A DNA stretch of 64,000 nucleotides from the NCBI RefSeq assembly GCF_910592395.1, contig NC_088315.1:2978501-3042500 (forward strand). The letters are read 5' to 3'. Position 1 is the stretch's first letter. Every line of letters starts with the position of its first letter. The stretch is from Lineus longissimus (taxonomy: Eukaryota > Nemertea > Pilidiophora > Heteronemertea > Lineidae). The position numbers were made by a program, and so were the translations under genes. Positions 1 to 13,859 of the stretch are shown piece by piece. The notes beneath the pieces are model-generated. The model saw only the letters and a program-made list of their open reading frames with translations. It was not told the origin of the DNA and made no database searches.

Positions 1-304
1 TCTAGCTTCCAACCTCGGGACAAACATGCCTAATCACAAAGCCAATCACCTATTGAATTAAAGACGCCTACGCAATCTTGACGTATAACACCGTAAGATG
101 AGATGAAGTGAGACAGGATAAGCAGGCCAGTGGACACAACCAGTGACAACAACCTATACCGAAACTGTTGTCTTCTGATCATTATTGTAATCATTTTTAC
201 CGGGCTGTTGTAGTTTTCAGTGGGTTTTTTTGCTTTCCAAAAACTTCTGGAAACTAGCGCGTATTGATAATCTAAAGTATCTTATGACTTGCATGAATGT
301 CAAG

Positions 305-562
305 TCATTGGCCTGACCACCAATCTCTCGGAAGGAATTTTAGTGTATATACATAAAGTCTCAGTGCACTGTATATAACTAGTTGCCAACCACTTTTGTG
401 ACGACATAAAGAGTCCCTTTCTGTTTTTAATAATCGGCTACGACGGCCATTTCTTGCCATTGCTCTGTGCATGAGACTTATCCAAGCAGGATCAGGTTTA
501 ATTTCAGTCAATACGTTAATCAGTTGATTTAGTTTGTTCATATCCGTTTCGTTTGCATTCAT
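305..562 (-). CDS. Hypothetical 85-aa ORF or first exon
   Basis: The ORF starts MNANETDMNKLNQLINVLTE and continues with a polar, helical-looking stretch (KPDPAWISLMHRAMARNGRR). The last third is less protein-like, so a splice donor may lie near residue 50. Not recognised. It could be the first exon of a gene running off the left edge, or chance. Confidence 0.25.
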   Translation of the reverse strand: MNANETDMNKLNQLINVLTEIKPDPAWISLMHRAMARNGRRSRLLKTERDSLCRHKSGWQLVIYSALRLYVYTLKFLPRDWWSGQ

Positions 563-615
563 TGCATAATTAATGTTCCAATTAGTTTATGCGTTCATGA
601 GGACTACAGTTGTTA

Positions 616-767
616 TCAAAAGGGAGGTGACATCTCAGTTTCGGTAATGAATGGCAAAGGATTGGATGGACTTTTTAAGCTGTTCTCCAATAAGAAAATG
701 ATCTGAGCTATGCCTACAGTCGACAAGAGGCCTGCCATACACAAAAAACACCATCTAAGTCTGAAAT
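616..767 (-). CDS. Possible terminal exon with one membrane segment
   Basis: After a candidate acceptor (ttgtatttcag) the frame encodes LRWCFLCMAGLLSTVGIAQI, a likely membrane segment, then IFLLENSLKSPSNPLPF and a short tail to TGA at 618-616. It lies 54 nt upstream of the minus-strand ORF at 562. No upstream exon was found; a chance hydrophobic ORF is possible. Confidence 0.2.
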
Positions 768-891
768 ACAAATGTGTATCGAGAGTTTTGCCCTTGAATA
801 AGATAGTTTCTTTTACGTTAATACCCGTCAAACTTATGTAGAGATGAAAAAGAAGTGAAGCATACCTCTGGGAAGACGCCGGACGTACCAC

Positions 892-3800
892 ACTTCTCCG
901 AGACGACGACTACGTCCATCAATCTCATCCAAAAGTAGACTATAGTGATGAGGAGGAGTTTACTGTTTTGTTGGAAGACATCCGGTATCTGTAGAATGCG
1001 CAGAAAACACTATGTATGCCCCTTTATTTTACATTTTCGACTCCACACTGACTGTGTACACTCTCAGAAATAAATTGTTTTGAGGCCGGTCAAAACTTTA
1101 AAGATTTTCGGCAACCATAAATATGCACCCCATAGAAACCTCTTTTAGCAAAATGAAAATTCCTCATAGCTTTTTGAGATTCTGAAAAAACTTTCCTGGG
1201 ACACCTGTGCGACTGATATTAATCTATCTGTAATGTACAAATATTCTGAGGTACTCGATTTGGTGAAAATACATTTAATGTGTTAACGTTTAAAAAACAC
1301 GGATTTACTTCCACTTCGGTTGCTTCAAACGTTTATATTCCCACAAGGATGTATTCGATTAAAGTAAAAGAGGATTAAATCTGCCGTCTAAGACGTATTG
1401 TTCAGTAATGGATTTTCATCAGAGGATTGAATTCAAATTCAATGCAGCTACTTTTTTTGTAGCTGCTCTTTCGAACAAGTCTTGAAGACGGATAATTCAA
1501 TATCGATGAAGAGCTTCTGATGTTCACACAATTCATCTATAATATCTAAAGGTACATATATTGAGGCCTTTAGATTGGGAAATTGTCCTGTGTTAACAAT
1601 GCTTCAGTGTACATGGGTCATACTAGACATCCTGTTTCAGCCCTTAAAGCGGTACGCCGTTCGTAGATGTAATTACTGGTGGTCCAGGAAAATAGAAATG
1701 CAGTTATGCCCAATGCCGTAGTACTATTTTGTATGCACACGAATTTGCTGAAAGTTGGTATTTGTAGTATTTGGATACATGTATCTGTATACACAACGGC
1801 AATGCTGGAATTTATACCTAGTTCGTATTTAAGCAATTGGAAACTTTTAAATACAATTAGTGCAGCCGTCAAGGCCAGAAAAGTTCACACGACCCGTAAT
1901 TCCTTTTTAATGTGCGGTAAACTGTAAGAAAACCATTTATTTGTTAATCATTAACAGGTATATACAAGTATTGGCTAAGAGAAAACTGAACAGAATATAA
2001 TTTGAGAAATACAAGTTTAAATAACTCACCAATTCGTGGCTAGTTTACTGGGTAAAAAATACACCGCTCCAAGGGCATGGCAGAAGACTAACTAAAATAG
2101 GTTCCCTCATGTGCACTCACAGCTCAGGCCAAGGTTAATTATATAAGCTATCTCATTAGGCCTACTATTATTACAGCAAGTCAGAAACTCCACAAGGGCC
2201 TGAGCGATAACTGCAACAGAAGGGGACCAAATGTAAAATATAAAAAGGTAACTTAAAGAAAAAGTAATTTGAATAAAAATTGAATGAAAACCTTCACAAT
2301 TAGTTGTAGACCCTTAGAATAAGCATGATGTCTTCTGATGTTCAACCAGACTATACGTGAGATTCACAGATTCTCATGTTCGATTCTCAAGTTTCGTCTT
2401 CTCTATTGGTACTAGTTCTTATCTCCCAGGGACTGAAGAGCTGAGACCTTGATCCAGGGTACATGAACCCCTACGATCATTGGCAGAATATTGGGAGCTC
2501 AGCAAAGAAGGCATTAATCCAGTTAAAATGAAGTGTTCATAACCGTGTTCATGTATTATAGGAGTAGATGGGTAAGTAAAATCATCAATACCAAGGTCAC
2601 TTTCCATGCTACAGTACTTTCCACCACCAACTTTCAATTATTGTTAACCTAGTCTGAGGAACATATTCCTGGTAACAAAGTACGGCAATTGCATTCTAGC
2701 GTGCTCACCAATCATATTTGACGCGTTTGTGCGTTGCCAATGCTGCGAGCCACACAAAGATGATCACTGCATGGACGGCTTACTTGGTACTTTGTCAGTT
2801 ATTAAAATCGTCCATTTCTGTCTTCTTCAAGTCGTTAATGGAGCTGTTGGTACTATGTGTCGCAGGCTCGTGGATTATATATGTTTCTTTAACAGAAGAA
2901 CGTAAACTGCGGTGACAAGCAATAAAAAACCAAAATCTTCTCACCTGTGCTTTCAGCTGTCATTACACTGCAACACATCAATCGGAATCCTATATATCTC
3001 GGGGGAAAAATACGGCGCACAAACTCTTCCAATACAGATATTTCTGTTTTCCGTGATATGATTGGGTAATATTGCAATCGTTTGGGGGTCTTTTATCGCA
3101 TAAGTGTATCTGGTGAAGGTCCTTAAAAGTAGCAATTATGGACTTATCTGAAAACGTTACACAACGGGATATTTCATCTCTCTTCCTTCCGATGTATGAG
3201 CCAAGTGCCTCTACCGACGGTATGGGGTAACGAAATCGTACATTTTCTGGCTTGCGTACACTTACGTTCAGGCCTTCCGGTCGTGACGTTCAATTGTTCT
3301 ACACATGGTTCTGCATTCGGGAGAGTGATGTAACTCACGCGTACTTCGCGTAAACATTCTTTCAAATTCCGCGCATATTTATGTACACATGAAATCAGTA
3401 TGGTATTCGGTTGACGGCGGAGATAATGCACTGAATGTACAGGCCATGCATTGAATTCCGCCGTCGACACGTACGAAACGAGCAGCATTCGACCACTATT
3501 CACTCCATCCGTGTCCCACAGTTCTCACAGCTCTGAACTACACAAAGCAATAGACATCGCTACTTTTTCATTTATTGCCGCAACATCGATCTCGACATTC
3601 TATGAAATAACAGAGGTGCCATGAAAAAAACATACAATTTAGTCTTAAACGCACTTCATCTTTTTTTAAAATCTTTTTCTTCCAAGACAGTTTGTCAGTA
3701 ATTAGTCGTGCAAGAAATTTATCGTGTCGCATACGATGGGGTAATTGTCGAACAAGGAAACACAGCTGTGTTTTGATGAAAAAAGCGCGAACTTTCACAC

Positions 3801-4559
3801 GAGCAGACGATTTGGTTGGTGTAGAATGTGGCAGGGCGCTTTGGTGATTTTACGGCACGTGATGATTGTGTTCGATGGAGTAGCAGGAGTTTTATTGAAA
3901 TTAAACTGCTTGGTTGCTGTTCGTTGCATCATCATGTTATACGACCTCCCCTTTAGGCTTGTAGTGAGATCTAATCTGGCAGTAGATTTTAGATCTTAAA
4001 AAAAACAGGTGCTTTGTCACTCCTGCACGAAAGAAGTATGTATGCAGGAAAGCAAAGCAATAATGCGCACATTTACCGAAGTCATCCTTTAAACGAATTT
4101 GGATTGACCATTGCTGTTTTTTGCTGCAAATTCTGGTCGCCAAATTGAATGACTCGGCGAAGGATAGATTGACGCGGATGCTCTAATTATTACACAAATT
4201 ACCTTTAAATTGGCCTCGGTCGTGTATCAACTTCCGAACGATCAACAAGGTGACGGTAAAAGAAATCCGAGTGCTTCCTCGCATCCGGTGCCTGTCGCAC
4301 GCATTATCACACTCACTTATCCCCTCTTAGCCAACAATAAATCTTAATTTGTCCATATTTGTCCTCGATGATTCCATATCTTCTAAATGAGAATAACTAT
4401 GTGGCAATTCCTGCCCTGGGCTTCATACTTATCCGTAAATTGATACGCTAACCTATCGCCTCGAGCTGGGGGCAATGGTGGCTGAGAGCTGCTATTGAGA
4501 CGAGGATCACTTACCTTAAGTCTCTCCTTGAGTGTTGCTTGTTACCGTTCCTCAATCAT
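892..4559. other. No gene supported
   Basis: AT-rich sequence with only short ORFs on both strands, none with splice consensus at sensible places or recognisable motifs. It contains the dispersed repeat near 1690-1790 and one TAGGCCTA (2157). Confidence 0.6.
1690..1790 (+). repeat. Dispersed repeat, partner at 18590
   Basis: GAAATGCAGTTATGCCCAATG, then AATTTGCTGAAAGTTGG, matches GAAATGCAGTTATACACAATG and AATTTGCTGAAACTTGG at 18590-18690. About 100 bp of shared sequence; family unknown. Confidence 0.5.
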
Positions 4560-4805
4560 CATGATTCACAGGAGAGCGAGATGGAGAAACACAAGGTTGG
4601 GAATCTCACGCCAAATCGCTGTTATAACGCAAAATGTCCTGGTCGATTTTATACTCTAGGAGGAAACCAGATGTCGCGGAGGAACCCTACGCTGTCGAAG
4701 AGAGTCGCCCTCTCTATCACATGAGTATACTGGGATCGACCGGAATCGAACCCGGGACCGAAGGCGCCGATGTTTCCATTGCGCCACTCCAGTGTAGTTG
4801 TGACA
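4560..4805 (-). mobile_element. tRNA-derived SINE (head well supported, 3' end uncertain)
   Basis: The minus strand carries GTGGCGCAATGG (A-box-like, 4788-4777) and GGGTTCGATTCC (B box, 4753-4742) at normal tRNA spacing, followed by a non-tRNA body. The boundary near 4560 is a guess. It directly abuts the 17-bp minisatellite. Confidence 0.55.
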
Positions 4806-4867
4806 GCCCAGTGTGGTCTTGCCAGTGGATGTTGTCTGTGACAGCCTGTTACCATGCTGGTGAGTAT

Positions 4868-5036
4868 GGTCGGAAACTGGTTCATGGTTCATGTCGGAAA
4901 CTGGTTCATGTCCGACACCGGTTTGTGTCGGAAACCTGTTCATGCCGGTAACTGGTTCATGTCGGAAACTGGTTCATGTCAGAAACTGGTTCATCTCGGA
5001 AACTGGTTCATGTCGGGGACTGGTTCATGTGACACA
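4868..5036 (+). repeat. 17-bp minisatellite
   Basis: About nine or ten head-to-tail copies of a unit close to ATGTCGGAAACTGGTTC with scattered substitutions (CAGAAAC, CTCGG, CGGGGAC). Several frames stay open through it by virtue of the repeat alone. Confidence 0.85.
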
Positions 5037-5039
5037 CCA

Positions 5040-8000
5040 ACCTTCAACTAAGAATCTCAGAGTGTCTTCGAACAAGGTCCTAAACGTCTTAATTAACATC
5101 CAAAGCTGAAATAGTCTCAGAATCTTCTTACAGGAAATTCTAATGGCTTCTCAGTTCTTTGCACTGCATGCTGTGCGGTTGAGAGCGCCATTTTTGTCAA
5201 GCCCTGCCCGCGAGGATTCCGTTATCTGGTCCTCAAACAGAGTTCTTTTCCTGTATCTCGGATAGATCAGAGTTACGGATCCTTGACTTCCTGTTAGAGG
5301 TGCTGTTAAAGTTCAGAGAGATCTTTGATGTACGGATTGTTACTCAAAATGCTCCGGCATCAAGAACTGTTCCAGCGAATGATAAGCTACGGTGTACATC
5401 CCCTAATCTACTCCGCCTATCGACACTTTTGTATACGACATAGGAGTAAAAAATACTGATCTCAGGATGACTGAGCAGTAAACATAATCTTCCTTCAAGA
5501 ACATAAAATTTTGATCGCGATCTGTTGCTGTGGATTATTTGACAAGGGTCGGTCGGTGCCTTGATAGGTCACAATTAAAATTGTGGTTATGCCTACATCA
5601 GGCTGTGATGTGGATAAGGACGGATATTTGTATTTTTACGGGCACGAGTGATAACGTTACTTAATGGGAACGACTGCAAACAGGAGCAAGGTATATACTA
5701 GTTTCTGATGAAAGCTTGTCGAGTTGGGTGCGACACACCGCCTGAGGACGTCTGAGGCTATTATCTGTGGACTGATATCAATGGTTCTGCTGCCGACAAA
5801 ATTGGAAGATCCTGACAATTTTAATTACACTTAGATCGCGACAAGACAATAGCCGTCTGCAGGATGGCAATCAGTATAATATTAATCACTAGGTCTGCGG
5901 TCGGTAGGCGGATCAACTGTCAGGTGTTGATTGATTGATTTCAAAGTCAAATAACACTCTGACTTTTCGATGATTAGAATTAAACTTGTAACGTGGATGA
6001 GTATCTGGAGATAATGTCAAGGTCGGTGTCTCTATGGGTGGTCTGGGTACGAAACTTATAATCAATCACGACCACTTGCTGCATGTAACTGGCCGCGGCG
6101 TACCTAGTATACGTGGGTCTATATAGGCCTTGGGGTTCAGGGTATAACAAAAACTTATATCCATCGAGGTTTGAGGCGGATTCACACCCTTACATCTCTC
6201 GAACCTAATCTATCACGTCCACAACATCACACAAGGACCGTGATACCCTTTCTGCCGCCGGGGAAGAGATGCCTCATTGCACTCTGCCATCATTAAAATC
6301 AGAATACACTCGGATTGTGAGAATCGGGCAGCTGGGTCACCAAACTGGCCATTCGACTGGAAATCTCGGGATTCATGGCTATTGCTACATATCTAAGGTA
6401 AAGTGGGCGAGAAAAATCTAGAAGGGTCTCAGGAACGCTTTGTTTTCGGATGACTATTGTAGTGTATAGTGCGGATTTTATAATGATAGATGTACATCAC
6501 ACACACACACTGAAAAACTATGTTCATGGGCCATAGATTTTAAGGAATCTAGATAGGAGCGCCGACGTTTCAGTCTGCAGTTTGTCCCAGAATATCACTA
6601 AACAGTCAATTGTAATCTGAGCCCACCTCTGTGACAAGGCGCCGTCTCAACGACCCGCAAAATCTAACACGAATCCCGAAATTTTAATAATCGATCCAAA
6701 CTTCTTTCTGATCGATCTTACTTGACGAGATTTTGACATCAGAAGTCAAATTTGACTATTCTGGTCATGCTGAGACGCGACCCTATTCGTTCTCCACTCC
6801 AAATCTGAATCGACGGTCGAGAAAATTATCGTGTCATCGTCTTGTCAATGGAGCCCTGCGTTACAATGGGAGCTCTACGTGATGAAGTTATTGATCAGAT
6901 AAGGGAGAGACGCCCACGGGTCCGAAATATTTAATTGAGTTTCCTCCGATTGTTGATTTAGAAGCCAGGATTATCATTGAGAGCCAAGTGTCGACCAGGA
7001 CATAGCTGTTATGTAAAATGTATGATTAGCTCTAACAGTATTCGTGACATGTAACGCAACCAAAATTCCTGGTCAGGTTAACTAGACGAGATGGTTTTTG
7101 ATATGGCTGGCGAATATCAGGTGACAAAGCAGAGAAAATCAGGAAAGTGATCGCCGGCAAGAGCACGACCATACCGAATACGCGATACGCATGGCAGAGG
7201 TGTGATTGGCGTTGCAATACGCGAAGTACACAGTTGTCGGATGATTCGAAGATAATCGACCCGAACTTTGGGGCAAATCCGCCAATTCGGGCACTCTGCC
7301 ATATGCGCGCCATTGCCACAATCGTCATCTGGTAGCGATGCGGACTGATATTTCAATATGGCCACGACGATTGGCATTAAAGGGACTACGTTCCTAAATT
7401 GTGTCCCCTCTGTCGAGACCATCGGGAAGTAATCTAGAGTGACTAGGGTTGAAGTTAAAGTGTCAAATTATCGACTCTTGATAGCAATACCCTCAATTAT
7501 GAATCATGCAAACCTGTGGCCAACAGCTGTTTAGCAACGTGGGTGGATAGGCAGACGACACTGTTTCACCTTCTGCTTCCGGTACCCCTTGATTGAGGGG
7601 ACGGGTGATGGCTCCATCACATGTCGGGTATACAGCCATTTTGATGATGTCACTGCAAAGGGTGGTCAGTTGACATTTACGGAAAGTTGTCTCATCGCGA
7701 TGAACACACCAACATGCAATCAGAAACTTGCTCATGATCAGTTGCCGAGCATCTGCGGAGTCTTCATTTGTCATTTTCTCAGTTCATTGCTCAGTCTTAA
7801 CTTCTATGTCCCTTTAAAGGCCGCGGTATACTGGCGATGTCACCGCATTGGCGTCTTGACCACAAAGGTTTTGAGGCTTTGGCGGCAAGTGACGGTCCAG
7901 GGTGCTACAGCAAGCCAAAGTCACGCACCCTTGTAGAGCCCGATAGTGAAACTCAGGATGCATCATTGGTGACACCTGTTGACGAATCATTCCTCTTGGA

Positions 8001-8409
8001 CGGTTGTGTCTGGGACGTGCCTTAAAGCAAGTCTGGTTGTGGTGAGAAAGTAATTTGAGAACACATGGCACGCAAAATACATTTTGTTATTTCCATTGAC
8101 AAAGCAATGACAAATTAATCAATCCCAACCAAAACAGTACTGTACACAATGCTGTCGGCAACGAGATGGTCACAACACCATGCGATTGTTTTTTATATAT
8201 TTGCAAAACATGATGAAATGTATACATGAAGTTGTCTAGTGGGTTGGGTAGGACTCTATTGATATCACGCGTCTGGGTCAAATTCAGGACAAGAGCGTGA
8301 TCTGTGTTAGCAGAGGCGATATTCTTCGATCTTCATGTACTTGGATATAGTGTGGAGTTGAGCATTGAACAGTCTGTCTGCCTTGGAGAATGGTATGAAG
8401 TTCAGGGTT
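5040..8409. other. No gene supported
   Basis: Non-coding by inspection. A short AC run lies near 6500. ORFs at 7030-8070 overlap on both strands, have no recognisable motif and look like chance. Confidence 0.55.
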
Positions 8410-8513
8410 CGGTTGTTCAAAACACATTCTGTCACTTACGCTGGCTTTACCTCCTTCAGTTAAACCCTTAAACTTAACGCCAGCGGTTTGACACAACTTG
8501 TTTTGAACAACCG
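8410..8513. mobile_element. CGGTTGTTCAAA inverted-repeat MITE
   Basis: 104 bp with ends CGGTTGTTCAAAACA and TGTTTTGAACAACCG, and inner inverted pieces around TTAACGCCAGCG. A diverged relative lies at 49844-49955. Confidence 0.65.
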
Positions 8514-8888
8514 AGTCCAGAAGCACTAAATTACTTCCGGCGCCGATATCTCGACAACGTTTGACATTTCGAGGGAGAGTTACGGTCATTTCATAACATA
8601 TGAAAGATGAATAAATAGTGCTGAAGGAATCTGGTGTGTTCTCTATTTGGCTGCGATGTGGCTGAGTCAGTCTGTCATCAAAGTAATGGTCATGCCAATA
8701 AATGTACATGCCAAGGGCTACTTTGTACAACTTTATCAATAGTGTAATCATAAATGGTGATGATGAATGTGCAAGTCATGCCCGGCTTGTTTCATTTCAT
8801 CGTTAGATGGGCATATTCTCACAAAGGTTTGTATGTAAAATGCAGAGAATAGCCCAGTAAACTTATAATGAGCAAGACTACAATTCAG

Positions 8889-9140
8889 GACAATGGACAA
8901 CTTGGGCATGAGAGATGTTGGTTTTTCATATCAAAATGGCTTCCAGCAGTACCGTGATAACTGCAAGGAATGTGCCAGAAAGGGGTATAAACATACAATG
9001 TTCTATGCCTGCATGAAATTCACATGCCGTGACCAAAACTGCCTCGCAACACTGGCGAGAAGTGTTATAAGAGATCAGCGTCTGTCGATACTGCAAGCGG
9101 CGGCGCATGGTGGCAGGCAGACGTATTATCCTCCTGGCAG
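8889..9140 (+). CDS. Orphan internal exon candidate, Cys-containing, unknown protein
   Basis: Seen: 252 bp between an acceptor (tacaattcag) and a strong donor (CAG|gtaaac), open in one frame, with phase-2 introns on both sides. The encoded 83 residues include NCKECARKGYKH, MFYACMKFTC and RDQNCLATLA, with six Cys in about 30 residues, and end TYYPPG. It reads as real protein, not as chance ORF. The first in-frame ATG (8893) is four bases into the exon and could instead be a start. I could not find partner exons on either side, so this may be an isolated remnant or part of a gene mostly outside the readable signal. No function is proposed. Confidence 0.4.
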
Positions 9141-12100
9141 GTAAACCCAACGCCCATGTGGTCCCTTTAGTAACGAAGGAAATAGGGAACTCGTTTAGCA
9201 CCAAGATATTTGCATTTTTGAGACTTGTCGGCGGGTGAATCAACTGTGCCTATAATCAGTGGGAATGTCCTCCTGAACTGGTGCAGCATCAACTATGGGT
9301 ATTAGACAAATAAAAGATGCAGCAAATAATTGATGCTGAGGTTTATTTTACATTAATTTCTATTTGTCTGCCAGCAGCCAGGGATTAGAGATGTCCTTAG
9401 CTTCGAACGGGGGTACAATCGAGTCAGTTGCCATTGATGGTTTCGAACAAGTGAGATAGATCGGTAGAAGCAGATGTGACAGCCTTATTGCTGGCCAGGT
9501 TTCCTGGGGAGGCTCTGCAGAGGACCTATCTATGTTAGAAATTCCTCACAAAAGTGCTCGAATTCTGACCTCGACCAAGAACCGCCCCGATAGTGCTCCC
9601 TTTACGGCCTATAGTGCACTGCCTTCGACAGACACCGTAGATTGTGGAGCGAAAGGACGGTGCAGCGTGGTTTCCTGTGGCATGTGGAAGCTGCTGCGGT
9701 CAATATATTACAATGTACCAATATTGAGCATGTTACAGAAAAATAACTTTCGGTCAAATCACATGAGGGAGAAAAATCACATCAACAAAGCTACTCTCCC
9801 GTCAAAATCCCCTCACGCAAAAACTCTACAATTTTCTTTCAAGATAGAAGCGCCGATCTTCGCGCATGGGCGGCGATCGCAGCGACGGGAGGCCTTTACC
9901 AGGGCGTTGCTTTGAATCGACGAGTCTCTCCGACTGGTGATTTCACGGCGGTTATGCGAAAGATTTCCAGATTGTCCTTGTCCGTGCCGATGATATATTT
10001 TGATGCCCACCAAGAATGACGATCGGTTTTGGTCGTTGTGAGGAGGAGCGACTGATTCAGCCAAACCGCTGGGGCGAGGTCAAATGATTTGCCAGATGAT
10101 ATTCTACTTGGTTTTAATACAATGATTATATATTGGTAAGGGAAATACAGTCAGTGCGAGGACCAATCTTCTGAACCAGCCGAGTACATGTATATAGGCT
10201 ACTCTGTCCGTAACAACCCACTGGATGGGTTAATTTTTTGGTCCCAAATATTGATCTTTAGAGGACACAGTGTCAAGAATACAGGGATAAATTCACTTTA
10301 TTATATGTAGAGATTAATTTTCAAGACTTAGCCAACAAAATCTTGTTTAATGAAAACCTTTATTCGAAAGTATCGAAAAAGTACACGGTGGTAATATTAT
10401 GGCTAGCTTAAATGAAACACAAACACATACAGCACAAAACTCGGCGAAAACAAAAATTAAAGACCCAACCTTTTATAGATGTTGATCTTGGCGCACCTTG
10501 GATGCCTCAACGTATCAAGACACCCCCCCAACTTTATTAGATGTTTTTCCAACAGCACCTCGAGGCCACAACCGAGCTGGTACCAACCTACTTCAGTTGT
10601 CAGAGAGCGTCTCAGAGGCCTCCATTTTTCTGGTTGAGTCATCCATTGGATATAATTTTTTTAATGCTAAAAACGCAAATGGGCACACATAGTATGTTTT
10701 TAACAATTGCTATAATCTATAACATGATTATGACCTAAATTTAAGGTTTTGACCAGACATATAAGACATTTACAATGGACATGTCGGTTTCCACAAGATG
10801 ACACATAATGTTGTTCCTTACATTATGTTCAAGATTTCGATATATTATGATGCAAAAAAAATTCAGTTGTTACCCAATCTAATGACTCTGGATTTGAAAT
10901 TCATGTGCACTCAAATTTGAGAATAACCAGTCCTTGACCTGTTTGACATGTAAAAGCAAAATACGTTTAAACATACCACAATCTCAGGCGGAATCATCAT
11001 GATGATGAACACACTAAAGTATGTAATAAGCACCAGAATAATAATAGATACAGGATGGTGCTCAAACTGGATTCAGTTCTCTCTCAGTAGACGACTCTAA
11101 AAGGTGGCAGCACTAAATATTTTCACAAACGCCATGGAAATATCCTGGTCAACAGCGCTGCATTGCACCCCCCAGATTGAATGAACCGTTGTTTTTACTG
11201 GCCTGGCATCCACGGCAAATCAATCACAGGTTCCCTGTCATCTTTTTAGGTGGCGTCCGCATCATGGAGAGTGTGACTTAATGGCGTTAAAACAGACACC
11301 TTTGTTTTGAACAGGACTGCACCATTGTTGTACATAGAGTGCAAAGATGTGAAGGAGCTGGACAGGGCATAGGACAGGAAGCATACGCATCGTGAGAAAC
11401 AAGCCTGAAATGATATAGGAACAGAACAGCATGCCAACAGTCTCGGGATACTACAGATTCTGAACATTACATTTACATTTTGGGGTCAACTCTGCAGCCT
11501 CAGCACCAGTATTTGGATTGAAGGTAATATTGTCTACTGAATCAGACAAATGTTTCAGAAAGTAGGAAATGTCTTTCCGATTAACTTTCCCTCAAGTTTT
11601 TTCCCATCCAGACATTGGTTTTTCGTATATGCTGAGTGTGATGTGAGGTTGAAGCATTTTTGGCGTGTATGCCCAGAATCAGTAACCCGCTAATATTCAG
11701 GACTAAAATTGACAGTGCAACCAACACCAATCTTCAATCTACAAACAGATAGTGACCCCTGGCATCTAAGAACAGAACTAGCCAGGGATGGATACACGGA
11801 CGGGGATATATCAAATATAGTACGGTAACATGAATATAGAGCTATAATACATCTCAAAACCCAAGTTGGAGTGGGCCATATTCAACCAGTATGTACTTTA
11901 AACATGGAAGATGTCCTCTCCATTTGGAAGATAAGACCATTGAGTTAATGTCATTTTAGTGCAACACTTTACCGGTAGGTTTATTCACAGTTTCCCACAA
12001 AACACCAATTTCGAAGCACCAACTCCAACCTTGGACCCAGGTGTTGTCTAGTATGTTCCTAGCGTAAATAGAAAACATATGGACTATTTACAGAATACAG

Positions 12101-13859
12101 ATCACTCTCGATTCATTCTCCTGAAAATACATTTGGTCGTATTCCACACGTTCCGCTACTTTTGCGAAGATGAAGCACTGCCAATATTTTAAAGCTTTCA
12201 ACGTCTGACTCGTGTCACAAAGTTTTATGTTGAAAGACTGGACTGAGAGTGCAACTTAATATGCAAATCGGGTCATGTCGACTGATTTGAGATTCATCAA
12301 CAGTTCAGCTGCATCCGGCTTCCTAAAAACCTACAAATCTCCACACGATGTAAACAAGAACATACATCCCATAATTTCACATTTAAACATCTGATTCTAA
12401 AGCACAAGTATAATAGTATATACATTTTCAGAAACTAATGTAAAGGCAAAGCGCACCAGAGAAAGTATGTTAATAATATGTACCAGCAATATTCTCCATG
12501 AGAAAAAAATGACTTTTGTTGGTTTCATGCTTCAACCTACTTTGATTGTTACGTGGGACATCCCATTGTAGGGTACTTAAAAATTAAATGCGTATTCCCT
12601 TCATTGGAAGCCTAAAATACTTTTTTACTCTTTGGCACGAAGCTGATAGACTGGTTTTGAATAAATGCATATTACAAATGGCGTCAAATAGCACTTTAGT
12701 AGAGGAGAAATTTTATTAAGTGAGAGCAGTCTACTGCTTATGCTATAAAAAATAGATTTGCATCAAAAACTAGATTTTGTTGGTGCTTGATGGTTCGATC
12801 TGTTTACCAACTTAAAAATATTGTTAAAACTGCATCCAAAAGATTTCCGAAAATAACAAAGTTGTTGATAGTGGCTTAAAGTGATCTTCACAGGAGCAAT
12901 ACAATGCCCCCTCCACCTCCTGGGCTTCTGTCCATATCAAAATGCAACAAGTCATGACATGGAATTCCACAATGCGTGTATCGAAATGGAACCCCTTTGT
13001 CCACATGATCATCAGGCCGATCTTGTTAACTGATCTGTGTCGCAGTTTTGAAGAGAAGCTACATCTCCGTGGGCAATAGAGGTGTAAAGGTAGGCTATAC
13101 ACTGATCAGGTGAAATTCACTCAGAAGTCAAAAACTTCGACAACAGATCAAGCAACTCAAGAATGTTACATTTTCATGTAACAGGAAGCATTTTGATAAT
13201 TCAACAACTTGTATTCATATTATCATATAATATCCTAAAGCCTGGTTTAAAAACATACTTTAACAGTAATAACAAGAATCTTCTGTTCAAGTAAAGCAGT
13301 CAATATGAAATTAAAATCCTTTCACTATCTATACAATTCCTCATAATCTGTATGATAGTTGTGATCGTAATGAGAAAAAAACCCAAAATATCCTTTCCAA
13401 ACTTTTAAAATTCGAGCCAGATTTTTCTGGTTGTGATACATGCCTCTCAAGCACATTTTACCTCAGACTCTACCATGCAAAGATATGAGAAAAACGAAAC
13501 AGCCTCCTGATACAAAATTGGGAAAACATTGGTTACAAAATGGCACCAATTTTTCGATAAAGGCAAGTAGGTGCTGAAGGCTGGTATTAGGTACTTGGAC
13601 TGAATTATACCGCCCTTCATGAAAATAGTGTAACTACCTATAAGGATATATCTGAATAAACAAATGCCCTTTTATATTCACTGTCATCAAATTCATGAAA
13701 TACGAATAAAACGGTAAACTCCCTGTTCAGTTTGTTCAGCATAGCATGATAAAGTCTGAGGTTTCCGCTTCAAAATTCCAACACAATGGAATTCAAATGA
13801 GACTATAAATCGCCCATTGCCATTCATTTTCTCGCTGCATCCGGTACTCTTGTTGCTGT
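9141..13859. other. 3' flank of the minus-strand tetraspanin; no further gene seen
   Basis: It should contain the 3' untranslated region of the tetraspanin (downstream of 13860 on the minus strand); the nearest canonical AATAAA I found on that strand is at 12717-12712. The rest is AT-rich with short ORFs only. Confidence 0.55.

Noticed and set aside
4656-5109. Overlapping ORFs on both strands rich in SETGS/GNWF repeats
   Set aside because: They are translations of the 17-bp minisatellite and the SINE, not genes.
8284-8751. 155-codon minus-strand ORF
   Set aside because: It runs through the CGGTTGTTCAAA MITE at 8410-8513, and the rest has no recognisable motif.
11377-11430. Acceptor-flanked ACFSRCVCFLSYA as a possible last exon of the minus-strand tetraspanin
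   Set aside because: The exon at 13919-13860 (LFGMIFSMMLCC) fits the family far better and is closer.
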